Shown here in pieces: positions 45,271 to 56,215 of a stretch of DNA of 64,000 nt. The stretch is taken from contig NW_026947486.1 of the NCBI RefSeq assembly GCF_034190915.1, forward strand, positions 25,331,344-25,395,343. Direction: 5' to 3'. The position numbers were made by a program, and so were the translations under genes. This stretch comes from Cavia porcellus (lineage: Eukaryota; Chordata; Mammalia; Rodentia; Caviidae). The stretch's first letter is position 1. Every line of letters starts with the position of its first letter. Below the pieces are notes generated by a model, which made no database searches, was not told the DNA's origin, and worked only from the letters and a program-made list of their open reading frames with translations.

Positions 45271-45489
45271 TGCCAATAACAGTGTGCCAATGCATAGTTG
45301 TTTTACATCAAAAAGTGGGGATGTGAAACCATTGGCATACACACAACAAGAAACATTTGGAAACAGATCCATTCATCTTGGCCACAACAAGTTATGGGAA
45401 TGACAGTCTAAAATGGGTAAGATTCACAATTTAAAAAGTATCTTACAGGAAAATCTTAGAGCCTTTATTTCTATGATCTTCATGGATAT

Positions 45490-46216
45490 GAGCCAAGTAA
45501 TCCAACCCCACAAGACAACTTCCTCACTCTATGGATAAAGCCCATAACCCCACCACCTATCATCAAAATCCAAGTAACACCTACCTCACTGCAAGTATTC
45601 ACACACCAAACTCAATCAATTCCCCAATGTCTGTCACAAACATATGCTATCCTATCACACTGCACAAATCTTACAGAGTGCTAGCTTTGTGTTTCATACC
45701 CACAACAATGTTTGTATGGCTGCACCTGCATATTGGAACACCTCTTGCCATCCACATAATCCAGCCATAGTGATACCTCTATCTGTGGTTCTCCTGACTG
45801 GCCAACTAATCTCATGTGCCTGGTATCTTCGTCTTAAAAAATTCTTACCAAATGAGGGACCTTTGCCATTGCATTCACAACAATACCTCTAAGCATACCT
45901 AGCCATATACCTATCTTGGGGGTGGTTTATAGGAAGTTAAACAGGGGCCTATATTTGTCTCCCTCTCCAGTGGGCATGGTCTTGTATGCTAATCCTTTTA
46001 GTTCCAGACCTAACAATAAACTGTCTGGATGGCATGAAAACATTTTTCTTATCCCAACTTCATGATACACACTTCATCTGGGAAACAAGGGCCATCCATG
46101 TTCTATTTCTGGTTGACATAGGTATTCTCTCTATATTCAGAGTTGGCCTCGGGCTGGGGGGAATAGGCATGGCAGTCCATCTTGGTCATCAACTTTCTCT
46201 GGAGCTTCACCAGACC
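45490..46216 (+). pseudogene. env: Retroviral env remnant, truncated in TM
   Basis: Envelope glycoprotein remnant. Sequence from 45490 is Thr/Asn/Pro-rich and broken, compatible with a surface-subunit remnant. The frame at 45986-46216 ends with a hydrophobic Gly-rich segment (GLGLGGIGMAVHLGHQLSLE) of the kind found at the N-terminus of a transmembrane subunit. The MaLR LTR at 46217 cuts it there, so the ectodomain, membrane anchor and tail are missing. Assignment by position and composition. Confidence 0.5.
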
Positions 46217-46865
46217 TGTCTCCTTATCTTAGTTACTTTTTACTCATTGCTGAGGCAAAATACCTGAAGCCCAAGGTAGGAAAGGAAAGGTTTATTTCTT
46301 ACAGTTTTTGGAGGTTTTAGTCCACACTCAGTTGGCTCCAAGGCAGGTGGGCATGGCTGGGCCGCAGTTCATGGCAGCTGCAAACATCAAGGAAGAACCA
46401 GCAAAGAGCAAGACACACCTTCTTCCTGCCATTACATCACATCCTGGCTCCACCCCTATGTGAGTATAGCACTGACATCATTAATCCAAGCACTAGACAA
46501 TGCATATGCACAAATGCACAGTGCAAACTCATGAGGCCTGGGGAACACACACATAAACCACCCCTGGCACCCAGGACTCATGTACATTGTTTATACAAAA
46601 GACATTTAGTCCACCTCCAAGAGTTGCCGAAGTCCTAAGTTTCAGTATTGCTGAACAGTTCAAGTCCCAAATCTCCTCCAAGATCTATGGCAAACTCTTA
46701 ACTGTAAGTCCCTGTACAAATGAAACAAGCTTAAACATTTCTGAAATGCAAAGGCACAAAATAAACATTACCATTCCAAAAGTTACAAACAGAGGAATAT
46801 AAAGTATTGGAAACAAAGCAAGTCCAACATCTAGCAGGGCTAACACTGAGTCCTAGAGTTTCATG
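46217..46865 (-). mobile_element. Partial MaLR element: LTR plus internal start
   Basis: A minus-strand MaLR LTR (46217 to about 46561; cttagttac at the left, ggtttatttcttac carrying the reversed polyadenylation signal) followed by about 300 bp of the same internal region as the complete element at 52498 (catgtacattgtttatac, aagatctatggcaaactc, attccaaaagttacaaac). It stops at about 46865 against HAL1-like ORF1 sequence. The second LTR is absent. Confidence 0.75.
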
Positions 46866-47900
46866 CTCAGCATCTGTTTTATCTTGGGCAATGCTTAGCA
46901 TTTCTCTAACTATTCTACTTATATCTTGCTTTAGGTCATTAAATACTTTCACTTTTGAACTTGTCTACAAGGCTCTAGAGATACTGCTTTATGTCTATTG
47001 GTGCTGTGTCTGATATTGCCATGTTTTCTGTCCTCATTCTCCTTTGCATTAACCTTTCCTGGATCAGCGTTCTCAGGATTGGGGGCTGAGGACCCTTTCT
47101 TATTGCTCCCTCTTCCCATATTTTTTGTTCCTTCCATATAAGCGTATATAGGAGGACCAGTTTCTTTCTTTGTCGGTTACAGTTTGTTTGAATTGTGCCT
47201 GCTAGGTGTTCCCATCCACTGCAGTGTACTAGGAAGACACAGACCTGGGCAGCCTCTGCTGGGCCTGCCCCTCCAGGTCAGTCAACCTATTGAAGGCTTC
47301 ACTGCTAGGGTGCACCACCAGGTGCTGGGACCTGGTTTGGGCTGGGCTACTGGGTCTTAGTCCACAGCGTCACCCAGGCCAGGGCTTCCTACGAATCCCG
47401 CTTGGGAGGGGAATAAGTGACTAAAGTCACTGCAGTGTCCTGTTCTGGCTAGTCTGCCCGGTCCTAGAATGTCCTCTGTTGAAGCCTCCTAATCTATGGA
47501 AGCGTCCCCATTCCTCTCACTCACTGCAGGTCGATGCAGGGCTCCCTGCCAGTCCTGCTCTCAACTCCATTCACTGATTCCCGCTCTCAGAGGTTTCGCA
47601 TCTCTGTCCCTGCTGTGCCGATTCAGATGCAGCAGTGGCAGCAGGAAATTCAACTTGCGGTTTCCAGAGGCGTAGGTTCAAGCTTCAGTGCTGAGATTTT
47701 ATCTGTTCTGGTTATAGCACCGGGATTGCATTTCCAGTTGGTTTCTCTCAGCTTAGTTCATTCCTGGATTGGCAGGGTATATCTCCCCTTGCTTAGGATT
47801 CCTCACACTGCACCATTCCTGGATTATAAGCTGCCTTTCTCAGAGAGCCTCCATAGCTGCTGTTATCTATCCACCATGTTCTCCCAGAAGCTGACAATGG
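46866..47900 (-). mobile_element. HAL1-like 5' end (third copy)
   Basis: The minus strand starts near 47900 with gggagaacatggtggatag, has the same leader as the other two HAL1-like copies, and opens ORF1 at 47137 (MEGTKNMGRGSNKKGSSAPNPEN). ORF1 runs through a frameshift to VREMLSIAQDKTDAEHET and is cut at about 46866 by MaLR internal sequence. No C-terminal domain or 3'UTR remains. Confidence 0.75.
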
Positions 47901-47904
47901 CTTT

Positions 47905-48525
47905 TATCCGATTAAGGTAAAGACCATCTATTCCAATTTTTATAGGATTTTTTTTTCATAAATGAGTGTTGGACTTCATCCAAAGATTTTGTACATTTAT
48001 TGAGATGATCATGTGATTCATGTCTTTGAGTCTATTGATATCATATGTATTCATTTGCTGATGTTGTTCCATCCCTGGATTCCTGGGATGAATCTCACTT
48101 GGATGTGGTGTATAATCTTTTTCATGATTCACTACATTCTGTATGCCAACATTTTATTGGGGATTTTTCCATCTGTGTTCATCAGGGAGATTGGCCTGTA
48201 GCTCTCTTTTTTTGATTGGGACTTTCTCTGGGTTTGGTTTTAGGACAATACTTGAGTTCAGGAATGATTTAGGGAGAATTGTTTGCCTTTCAATTTCATT
48301 GAACAGTTTGACAAATGTGGGCATTAAGTCCTCCCTAAATTTCCTGTAGAATTTAGTAGTTAATCCATCACGACCTGGGCTTTTCTTGTTGGTAAGGTTC
48401 TAGTTTCAGCTTCAATCCCATTAACTGAAATTGAGTTATTCAGCAGTTTTACATCTTCTTAATATAGCTTTGACAATTCATATATTTCTGGAAATCTGCC
48501 TATTTGTTCTGTTATCAAACATAAG
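47905..48525 (-). pseudogene. L1 RT fragment
   Basis: Minus-strand ORF2 from the fingers/palm region: the reverse complement gives CPTFVKLFNEIERQ-like sequence near 48300, an FIPGIQGWNNI-type segment near 48080 and the HSFMKK segment near 47960. It joins HAL1-like 5' sequence at about 47905 and unassigned sequence at 48525. No palm Asp motif is included. Confidence 0.65.
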
Positions 48526-48775
48526 AGACTTCAAACTAATGGGATGAAATGTACTTTCATTCAAAACAAACAAAAATTCTCTATGAGATGAAATGTGAAA
48601 ATATTATTTCTAAAGTGCATTCATTCTAGTCCAATAATTATAGAATTCTATTCTATTAAATGGAACTTTTTATACATAATATATTTTGAAACACATAAAA
48701 TAATATTTTAATCAAATTGCAAGAAATTCTAATATTTATAACAATTAAGAAATTATTAAACAAATAATATTATGC
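48526..48775. other. Unassigned AT-rich sequence
   Basis: About 250 bp, very AT-rich, with no resemblance to other parts of the window and no frame. It may be remaining single-copy sequence between old insertions. Confidence 0.35.
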
Positions 48776-48975
48776 TCCTCTTTTTATTATTTTAAAGAAA
48801 TAAAATAATAAAAGTAAAACAGACAGAAACAAGAGGAAAATAGCAATAATTAATATATTGCATATTGTCATCTTCATAGTTGCTGCTCAGTCTACAAGAC
48901 ATAGGTATAAAATATTGTCCAAATAGTATTAGCAAAAACCTTTCCTTTTAATGAACTAAGAGAAACTAACTGCAT

Positions 48976-49007
48976 AACTATATATATGTATATATATATA
49001 TATATCC

Positions 49008-49041
<34 letters not shown>

Positions 49042-49080
49042 TCCTATATATATATATACTATATATCCTATATATATCCT
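48976..49080. repeat. (TA)n microsatellite with CC interruptions
   Basis: About 105 bp of near-pure TA dinucleotide with regular tatatcc breaks and a few TG steps, inside an L1 3'UTR. It creates artificial Tyr/Ile-rich frames on both strands which I do not treat as genes. Confidence 0.9.
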
Positions 49081-50816
49081 TATCCTATTCTTCCTTTCTT
49101 CTTTCCCTGTCAGTTTTCTTTCTTTTGAACAGTTTCTTCCCAATTCACAATATCTATTGTACATTTTTTATCTTAATTTCTTATTCAGCTCCTCACACTA
49201 GTGAGACAATATGATGTTAACACGTGGACCTCATGTATTTCACTTATGAGTATGATGTCAAATTGCATCCATTTACCTATAAAAGTCTCACATTCATCCT
49301 TATTTATGGATGAGTAGTATTCCAGTGTATAAAAGACCACATCTTGTTGATTTATTTCTTCATTGATGAACATTTGTGTTTTTTCCAAAATTCAGCTATT
49401 ACAAACTGTGCTGCTATAAACGTGGGTGAAGATATAGTGCTGTGATATGATTTTAATTCTTCTGGGAAGATACCCAAAAGGAGAATAGTCAGCTCAAATG
49501 GGATCTATAATCTTAGTATTTTTAGGACTCTCCACACTGATTTCCTCAGTTTTGCACCACCTTGCACTCCCACCAATAGCTCCTCCTGCGCTTGTTATTG
49601 CTTGATTTCTTAGTGATAATTATCATTTCTGGGGTGAGAAGAAATCTCAGTGCTGTTTTAATTTATCTCTCAGGTGACCAATGATGTTAAACACTTTTTC
49701 ATATATTTATTTGCAATTTGTATTTCTTCATCTGAGAATGTGTATTCATCTCAGATGCTCATGTTTGGATTGGGTCTCTGAATTTGGAGATGTCATTATT
49801 TTAATTTCTTCAAATGTTCCAGATTTAGATCCTTCATCTGAGGGACAACTTGCTCTAATTTTTTCTCTCTGTAAATTTTCTTTTTACTTTGCTTATCATT
49901 TATTGTGTTGTGCAATAGCTTTTTTAATAAGGTGAAATTTCATTTGTTTATTCTTTTCAGTATTTCTCATAAGGCCTGTATTCTGTTCATGAAGGCTATG
50001 CCTAAGCCTATGTCTACAGACATTTACTAGGTTTTTTTAAATCAAGGGTTAGTTTCACTTTGATGTTTCCTTTTTACTTTTTATCCAGTTGATCTATTTA
50101 TTGTCAGAGTGGGGTACTAAGATCCCCCATTGCAATAGTGTTAGTGCTTAGGTGATTTTTAAAATCTATTAATATTTGTTGTATATATTTGAGTGTACTG
50201 GTTTTGGTGCCTGTATATTTATGATAATTTTTTCTTCTTCTTGGAGTTTTTCCTTAATAATTAAGTAGTAACCATCTTTGTGTCTTTTACTCAGTCTTGG
50301 TTGAGTTCACATTTTCTGCAAATACAATAGTAACTCCTGCTTTCTACTGAGTTCCTGTGGCCTGGAGTATTGTTTTTCATCCTCTGACTGTTAGTCTATG
50401 TATTTCTTTTTTACTTAAATGTATTTCTGTAATGTAGCATATTGTCAGATCTTGCTTCTTGATCCATTCTTCTAATGTTCCTTTTGATTTATGAGTCGAG
50501 ACTATTCATCTTGATGAATACAGTTGAAATATATTGACTTGTCTCTTTCATGTTATCTCCCTGTTCTTTTTTTCCTGTCTTTCCTCTATGTTTAATGACA
50601 TGCCCTACCGATGGCTTCCTTTTATTGGTGTTATTTTGCTTGTGGCCTTTGTTTCCACTTTCTAATATATCCTTCAGAGCATTTTTCAGGGTACACAATC
50701 TGGGTTGAATGATTTTTTTTCTCATAAGGGTTGAAATACTTTACTCAAAGATGTCTTTGATTTGAGGATTTATTTGAAGATGTCTGTTGTGATTGTGATG
50801 GGCTTTTTTTAAATCA

Positions 50817-50889
50817 GTACTGGGGATCAAACTCAGGACCGCCTGCTTGCAAGGCAGGTTCTTATGCCACTGAGCTAAATCTCCAGCCC
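50817..50889 (-). mobile_element. ID-type SINE
   Basis: The minus strand has ggctggagatttagctcagt followed by ggcataag, with an exact A box, a tgcaagcagg arm and a B box gagtttgatcccc, then a tail of seven A. Flanks share tgggctt (50797 region and 50895 region), a probable short duplication. This is the best-preserved ID copy in the window. Confidence 0.85.
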
Positions 50890-52157
50890 CATGTTGGGCT
50901 TTCTTTATGGTGATTTATTTCATTTCTCTAATTGCTTTTAATATTCTGTTCTTGTGTTGAATTCCAGAAGTCATTATTAGATATCTTGATGTAGGTTTAT
51001 TTTGGTCATGGCTATTTCCTTCATTTATTTCTTTACCAAATTTTTATTTATGTTTGGGAAGATTTCTGCCATTGATTCTTTTTATTTTAAATATAATATA
51101 ACCAAGCAAAATAAAACAAAATAATGCCAGTCAGAACAAAACAATAAAAGTGATATAGGACTAGAAAATAAGGAAATCAATGATGGCTGCCATAATGACT
51201 CTTTCTTTAAAATAACTGTCCACACCATCAGATATAATAAAGTCAAACAAAACAGAACAGAATAAAACTAATCAAAACAAGAAAAGTGTTACACAACTTG
51301 AAAACCAGATAATAGAAAATCAACAATGGCTATCATAATATATCTTGTTATTTTCAAAATAGCTGCTCATACCATCAGACGTAATAAAGTCAAACAAAAC
51401 AAGACAAAATAAAACCAAACCTAACAAAACAATGAAAGCAATACTGTAATTCAAAACAAGTTAATAGGTAATTAACAATATCTACCACCTTTCCTCTTTA
51501 GATGCTTCAAACCCTATCACTTTCACAACATCTATTATACATTTTGGATCTCACTAATTCCTTAACTTTTTTATGCTAGGAAAATAACACAATATTCACC
51601 CATAGTGAGTCTGAACCATTTCACTCATGAGCATGATCTCAAGTTGCATCAATTTACCTACAAAAACCTCAAGATTATCCTTCTATCATCTTATCCAGTC
51701 TGCTGCTGACGGACAATATACCCCTTCTTTTTTCTGTTTCTCTGTTATACAGAGCATTGATTTCTCTCTTTTGACTTTCAGTCTATGGAATATCCTTTTG
51801 AGTTAATGTATTTCTTGTATACTGCATATTGATGCTTCTTGTTTCTTGATCCACTCTGCCTGTGTTTATTTTTATTGGTGAATTGAGACAATAGACATTA
51901 ATGGTTGTGGCCAGCATGCCCTGGTTCATCTCTTTCATGCCTTTTCCTTGTTTTAGGCTCCCTACTTTTCCCCTACATTTAATTGTCTGCCCTGCTCAGT
52001 GATGCCCCTTGCCAATGTTCTTGGAATCATTGTCATATTTTTCTCTCTATAGAGTGTCCTTCAGTACTCTTTGTGGAGCTGGTTTAGTGGTCATTAATTT
52101 TTTCAGTTGCTCTTTTTCAGGGAAGTATCCTATTTCTCTATTAATTTTGAAAAATAG

Positions 52158-52497
52158 TGTCTTAGTTACTTTACGGTGATCACTGAGACAAAATACCTGA
52201 TGCCCAAATTGGGAAAGGAAAGGTTTATTTCTTACAGTTTTTGGAGGTTTCAGTCCAAACTAAGTTGGCTCCAAGACAGGCGGGCATGGCTGGACCACAG
52301 TTCATGGCGGCCGCCCACAGCAAACTCGAACCAGCAAAGAGAAAGACACACCTTCTTCCTGCCATTACATCACATCCTGGCTCCACGCCTATGTAGGTGG
52401 AGCACTGACACCATCAATCCAAGCACTATAAAATGAACCATCACAAATGAACAATGCAAACTCATGAGACCTGGGGGACACAACATAAACCATGACA
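52158..52497 (-). repeat. MaLR 3' LTR
   Basis: Plus strand starts tgtcttagttac and ends ataaaccatgaca. The reversed polyadenylation signal tttatt is at about 52226. It is the downstream LTR of the minus-strand element. Confidence 0.85.
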
Positions 52498-54045
52498 TTC
52501 TACCCCTGGTCCCCAGGACTCATGTACATCCTTTATACAAAAGACATTTAGTCCACCTCCAAGAGTTGCCAAATTCCTAACAGCTTTAACATTGCTGAAA
52601 AATCCAAGTCCCAAGTCTCCTCCAAGATCTATGGCAAACTCTTAACTGTAAGCCCCTGTACAAATGAAACAAGGTTAAACATTTCTGAAATGCAAAGTCA
52701 CAAGATAAACATTACCATTCCAAAAGTTACAAACAGGAGAATAGAAAGCATTCGAAACAAAGCAATTCCAACATCCAGCAGGGCAAACATTAAGTCCTAG
52801 AGTTCTACACTAGCATCTGAAGCAATCTGGTTGCAAGTTCCAAAAGCCTTGGGTGATTCCACCCCCAGGGCACTTCTGGTGATTTCAACTCCTGCAGCTT
52901 TTCTCTTAAATCTTCTCTGCTCGCTTTTTGCAGCTTCCCTTGGATCATCCACATTCCTGGCTTTTCCAAACTTCTGGGGTCTACACTGCACCTTCGGCTT
53001 CACCTTTACATCTTCACAAATTTCCCTCTCAGGGGCACACAGCTTGGCTTCCCAGGCCCTTTGCAATCGAGGTGGAAGCCATCTTACCCTCAGAATTCGT
53101 GCATTTTCCTTGCACCTAAAATCAGCACCTTGTGGATGCCACCAAGGTTTGCTGCTAGCTGAAGCAGTAGCCAGGCTTTTCTCTCTCTTGGCTGTAGGGG
53201 TCAGTTGCCTGGATCGCAGGGCTCTGTTTACCTGATTGTGATGAAAAGCTTCTCTGTGTTGCCACCATTCTGGAACCTCACGTGGCCTCTCTCACCATTC
53301 TGGGACCTCACGTGGCCTCTGTCGCCATTCTGGAACCTCACTTGGCCTCTGTCACAATTCTGGAGCTTGGCACTCTGTAACTTTTTCCTCTGAGCAAAAT
53401 TTTTCATCTTTGCTGTGAGGCTGCACAGGGTGGGGACCTGCTTCCTGGGATGCCCTGTAGCCATCTTTCTTATCTCTGTGTTTCTCCTCAGGAATCAAAA
53501 TCTCAACTCTGTCTTTACAATCCACACCCTTCTTGGAATCTTCCTTCAGGCCAAACTCACAGCATTGTACATTATCCTGCTGGGCTCTTTGCTCTTGATT
53601 TGAAACATATAGCTGGCTAAAAGCCACCAACAATAGCCATGCCACAGCCTCAACATTTGGTTGCTTTTTAATTTCTTTTTCAAGATTAATCAGTCCATTG
53701 ACCTTTGTCTCAGTCTCAGGCAAAGTCTCTGGTCAGGAGCAAAATGCAGACAAACTTTCTGCTAAGCCATAACACACATCATGTGGGGTCCAACGACCAA
53801 TGCAGTCCTTCCCAGCAGAAACCTCCCAAGCCTGGTCTTTGCCATCAGCCTTTCTATCAACTTTCTGGTCTCCTGAGCTCTGACCAGAATCTCCTCTACA
53901 GAACAGCCTAAGCTGCTCCAGCTCTATGCATCCAGGCGACATGTCCAAACCTTTCCAAACTCTGCCCACAAGCCATTTCCAAAACCTCTTGAAAAACATG
54001 GCCAGGTATAGTCACAGCAAACGACTTGTCTCGGTACCAAATTTC
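52498..54045 (-). pseudogene. MaLR interior with broken frame of unknown function
   Basis: Begins on the minus strand with a ttggtaccgagacaag primer-site-like run (54040-54023). Frames follow in order: 54123-53733 region (FFKRFWKWLVGRVWKG, then charged), 53723-53352 (123 codons: INLEKEIKKQPNVEAVAWLL, then Lys/Glu-rich), 53464-53228 with a 10-residue repeat, and 53066-52797 (Lys/Arg-rich). These look like consecutive pieces of one charged protein interrupted by a few stops. I recognise no enzyme domain. A decayed gag-like origin is possible but unproven. Confidence 0.55.
53265..53372 (-). repeat. 30-bp tandem repeat in the MaLR interior
   Basis: Three and a half copies of a 30-bp unit on the plus strand, each with ccattctggaacctcac followed by gtggcctct. 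The unit length keeps frame and encodes RGHVR(F/S)QNG-type repeats of ten residues on the minus strand. Confidence 0.85.
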
Positions 54046-54385
54046 TGTCTTAGTTACCTTATGGTCGTCACTGAGACAAAATACCTGATGCCCAAACTGG
54101 GAAAGGAAAGGTTTATTTCTCACAGTTTTTGGAGGTTTCAGTCCACACTAAGTTGGCTCCAAGACAGGTGGGCATGGCTGGACTGCAGTTCATGGCGGCT
54201 GCCCACAGCAAACTTGAACCAGCAAAGAGAAAGACACACCTTCTTCCTGCCATTACATCACATCCTGCTTCCACCCCTATGTAGGTGGAGCACTGACACC
54301 ATCAATCCAAGCACTATAAAATGAACCATCACAAATGAACAATGCAAACTTATGAGGCCTGGGGGATACAACATTAACCATGACA
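54046..54385 (-). repeat. MaLR 5' LTR
   Basis: The same 340-bp LTR as at 52158, starting tgtcttagttacc and ending attaaccatgaca on the plus strand. It is the upstream LTR of the minus-strand element, next to the primer-binding site. Confidence 0.85.
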
Positions 54386-54390
54386 GATAG

Positions 54391-55190
54391 TTTTTCAGGA
54401 TATATTATTCTGGGTTTAAAGTTGTCTTCTTCCTGGATTTGAAACACTTCATTCCAAGCTCTTATTGACTTAATGGTTTGTGTTGAGAACTCTATTGTGA
54501 TTCCAAAAGTTTTTCTGCTTATTTCCTCTGTCTTTAATACTCTGCTCTTGTGATGAATTTATGGGATCTCAATTTTTAAATGTCTGGGTGTAGATTTATT
54601 TTGGTTATAATAGTTGGAGTTCTATATGCCTTGTTTATCTCAATGCTAGATCCTTTTCCCATGTTTGAGAAATTTTGTTATTATTTCTGCAAATAGTCGT
54701 TTTATGACATTTGTGTTGACTCATCATTTTTGCTGACAACTATCATTTTAAAATTATTTTTCATTGCATCATCTTGCAGCTGTTGAATTATTTCTTAATT
54801 TCCTGTTATTTAAAGGGATTTTTCCTTTTATAATCGCTAGCTGCAATCATATCTTCAAGATCTTAATGTCTATCTTCAGTCTCCTTCAAGCAGTTTTTCC
54901 AGCTTTTGATGGAGTTTTTAAATTTCCTGAGTATGTCTTTGAATGTTTCATGCAGTGTAATTCTTTCCTATATTGCTCATTCAAAGCTTGCATCATTTTC
55001 CTATGCCCTTCTTCCTTTTAATCTATGTCTCCTTTAGATATGCTCAGCAATTCTTTCATTATGTTTGTGCCTTTTTTATCTGAAATGTGTGTGACTTCCA
55101 TTTTCTTCCATCACTATATCTCCCAGACTTACTCTGTGTGAGTTGGAGGTCTAAGATTGCCTTTTGCTCCTTCATCTTGACATTTTCCTG
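54391..55190 (-). pseudogene. L1 ORF1 remnant, N-terminal part
   Basis: The minus strand opens near 55186 with MKEQKAILDLQLTQSKSGRY and continues through a decayed coiled coil to the RRM region near 54600 (the tgtctgggtgtagatttatt phrase, shared with other ORF1 copies) and is cut at 54390 by the MaLR element. The remaining C-terminal part is at 52157-51980. Confidence 0.65.
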
Positions 55191-55650
55191 GTTTCCTCCT
55201 GACAAGCTGGTTGTGGTGTCTCCAACACTTCCCATATTGGTTGCTCCTCCATAATATAGGGGTATGGGATGAGCACATGATCTTCTCCACAACTAGGATC
55301 TCAAGGAGGCAGTGGGTCAAATGATGGGCTTCTCCAGACCCATCCAGCTATACCAAGGCTTCCATAATGGCTTCCCCAATGGCTTTTATGGGTCCATGCT
55401 GGCAGAGTTGTTTCTTATCTTGGCTTGCATGGCTGCACCTGGACTCCCCTCATGTTGGCAGGGATACAGGGGAATATTTGTCTGATTCTCCTGGGCCATG
55501 CTGGCTACCCACAGGTAGCAAGCATTTCTAATGGTGACCCTTAAGTGCATAGGATATACCTGATTTTTCTCCCTTCCTGCATTGATTACCAGAGGGAAAC
55601 AAGCATCATGATTGTAGGAGATACACAGAAGCAGTTCTTCTCTACCATTG
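55191..55650 (-). other. L1 5'UTR, non-array type
   Basis: GC-richer leader upstream of ORF1 with loose repeats of a ccatgctgg(c/t) motif (55395, 55497) but no clear tandem array. It ends where another L1 ORF1 fragment begins. Confidence 0.45.
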
Positions 55651-55654
55651 TTTC

Positions 55655-56215
55655 TGTGAAGATGTTTTTATGACTTTTGTGCTGTCTCCAGCTTTCACAC
55701 CAGTTCCAATCAAACTTATGTTGTTGTTGTTTGATTAGTCATGTAGGTGTTGGATTTAATTTTTAAGCTTTTGTGAAATTTTTTTAACATACATTTCTTT
55801 TCATGGTTGATAGTCTCAATCCTTCTTCCTAGATCTGGATATTGTACCCTCACCTTCATTTCATCTGTTGTATATATTTTCAATGTTTTTTTTTTATAAA
55901 TCTCATGGATTTTTGTTTGAATCTCTTTCAGGACTCCATTTCTTTTGTAGGTTGGACATTCATGATTTACAATATTTTCCTGAGTTCCTCTGCTGTTTTT
56001 GCCTGTGTCTGCTGTAATGTCTTTCATTTTGATCATTTCTTTTTGCAAAATTATATTTTCAATAGCCTTTTCCATTTGTTTTTTCACTTCTGCTGCAATC
56101 AATTCAGATAGTTCCAGTGGTTGATGTCTGATTTCATCTATCTTCTTGTGCTCTGGAGTTGTCCTGTGTGCGGTGGACATTTGGGACTGCATTTTTCTTT
56201 ATCATCTAGTGATTT
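55655..56215 (-). pseudogene. L1 ORF1 N-terminal half, open 158-codon frame
   Basis: The frame at 56192-55716 starts MQSQMSTAHRTTPEHKK, equivalent to the KMQSQTSS start of other ORF1 copies. It continues as ELIAAEVKKQMEKAIENII and a coiled coil to LKKFHKSLKIKSNTYM. The sequence is clearly a different, older subfamily from the ORF1 copies at 19435 and 42589. RRM and C-terminal domain are missing; 56216-56344 is probably its leader. Confidence 0.65.

Larger units (their letters stand above)
35957..46216 (+). mobile_element. Class I endogenous retrovirus, decayed, 3' end lost
   Basis: Gene order is LTR, primer-binding site, gag, protease, RT, RNase H, integrase and partial env. Similarity of the gag and protease segments plus a tRNA-His-like primer site places it near the HERV-H-type class I group (established knowledge of that family; my assignment is from reading, not alignment). 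Two ID SINEs (37466 and 39599) and a HAL1-like LINE (41871-44966) are nested. Env stops at a MaLR LTR at 46217 and no 3' LTR is seen. Every gene has stops or frameshifts. Confidence 0.8.
48776..51083 (-). mobile_element. Old LINE-1, minus strand, RT deleted
   Basis: 3'UTR (48776 to about 49200, interrupted by a TA microsatellite), ORF2 C-terminal region (49200-50040; IGKWMQFDIILISEI at about 49290), then a direct jump at about 50045 to the endonuclease (50050-50540) and ORF1 C-terminal half (50560-51083). The whole RT, about 2 kb, is missing. An ID SINE lies in ORF1. It ends where another L1 tail begins at 51084. Confidence 0.7.
52158..54385 (-). mobile_element. Complete MaLR-type element, two LTRs, 2.2 kb
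   Basis: Two 340-bp LTRs in the same orientation (52158-52497 and 54046-54385) enclose a 1,548-bp interior. Flanks aatag (52153-52157) and gatag (54386-54390) form a 5-bp duplication with one change. By eye the LTRs differ at about 19 of 340 positions. The primer-binding site is just inside the right LTR. MaLR elements are non-autonomous relatives of ERVL; no protease, RT or integrase is recognisable. It is inserted in L1 ORF1. Confidence 0.85.
51084..55650 (-). mobile_element. LINE-1, minus strand, ORF2 mostly deleted, MaLR nested
   Basis: The minus strand gives a 5'UTR (about 55650-55190), ORF1 (55186-54391 and 52157-51980, split by the MaLR element), the ORF2 start (51920-51740), then a jump at about 51720 to the last codons of ORF2 and the 3'UTR (51590-51084). 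About 3.3 kb of ORF2 are missing. The 3'UTR holds repeated ~170-bp modules with catcagatataataaagtc and caacaatggctatcataat. Confidence 0.7.

Noticed and set aside
48986..49201. Tyr/Ile-rich open frames on both strands
   Set aside because: They come from the (TA)n microsatellite and have no other coding feature.
52176..52436. Recurring frame with ETKYLMPKLGKERFISYSF
   Set aside because: The same frame occurs at 4612, 52176 and 53926-54324 because each is a MaLR LTR. It is LTR sequence read through, not a protein family.
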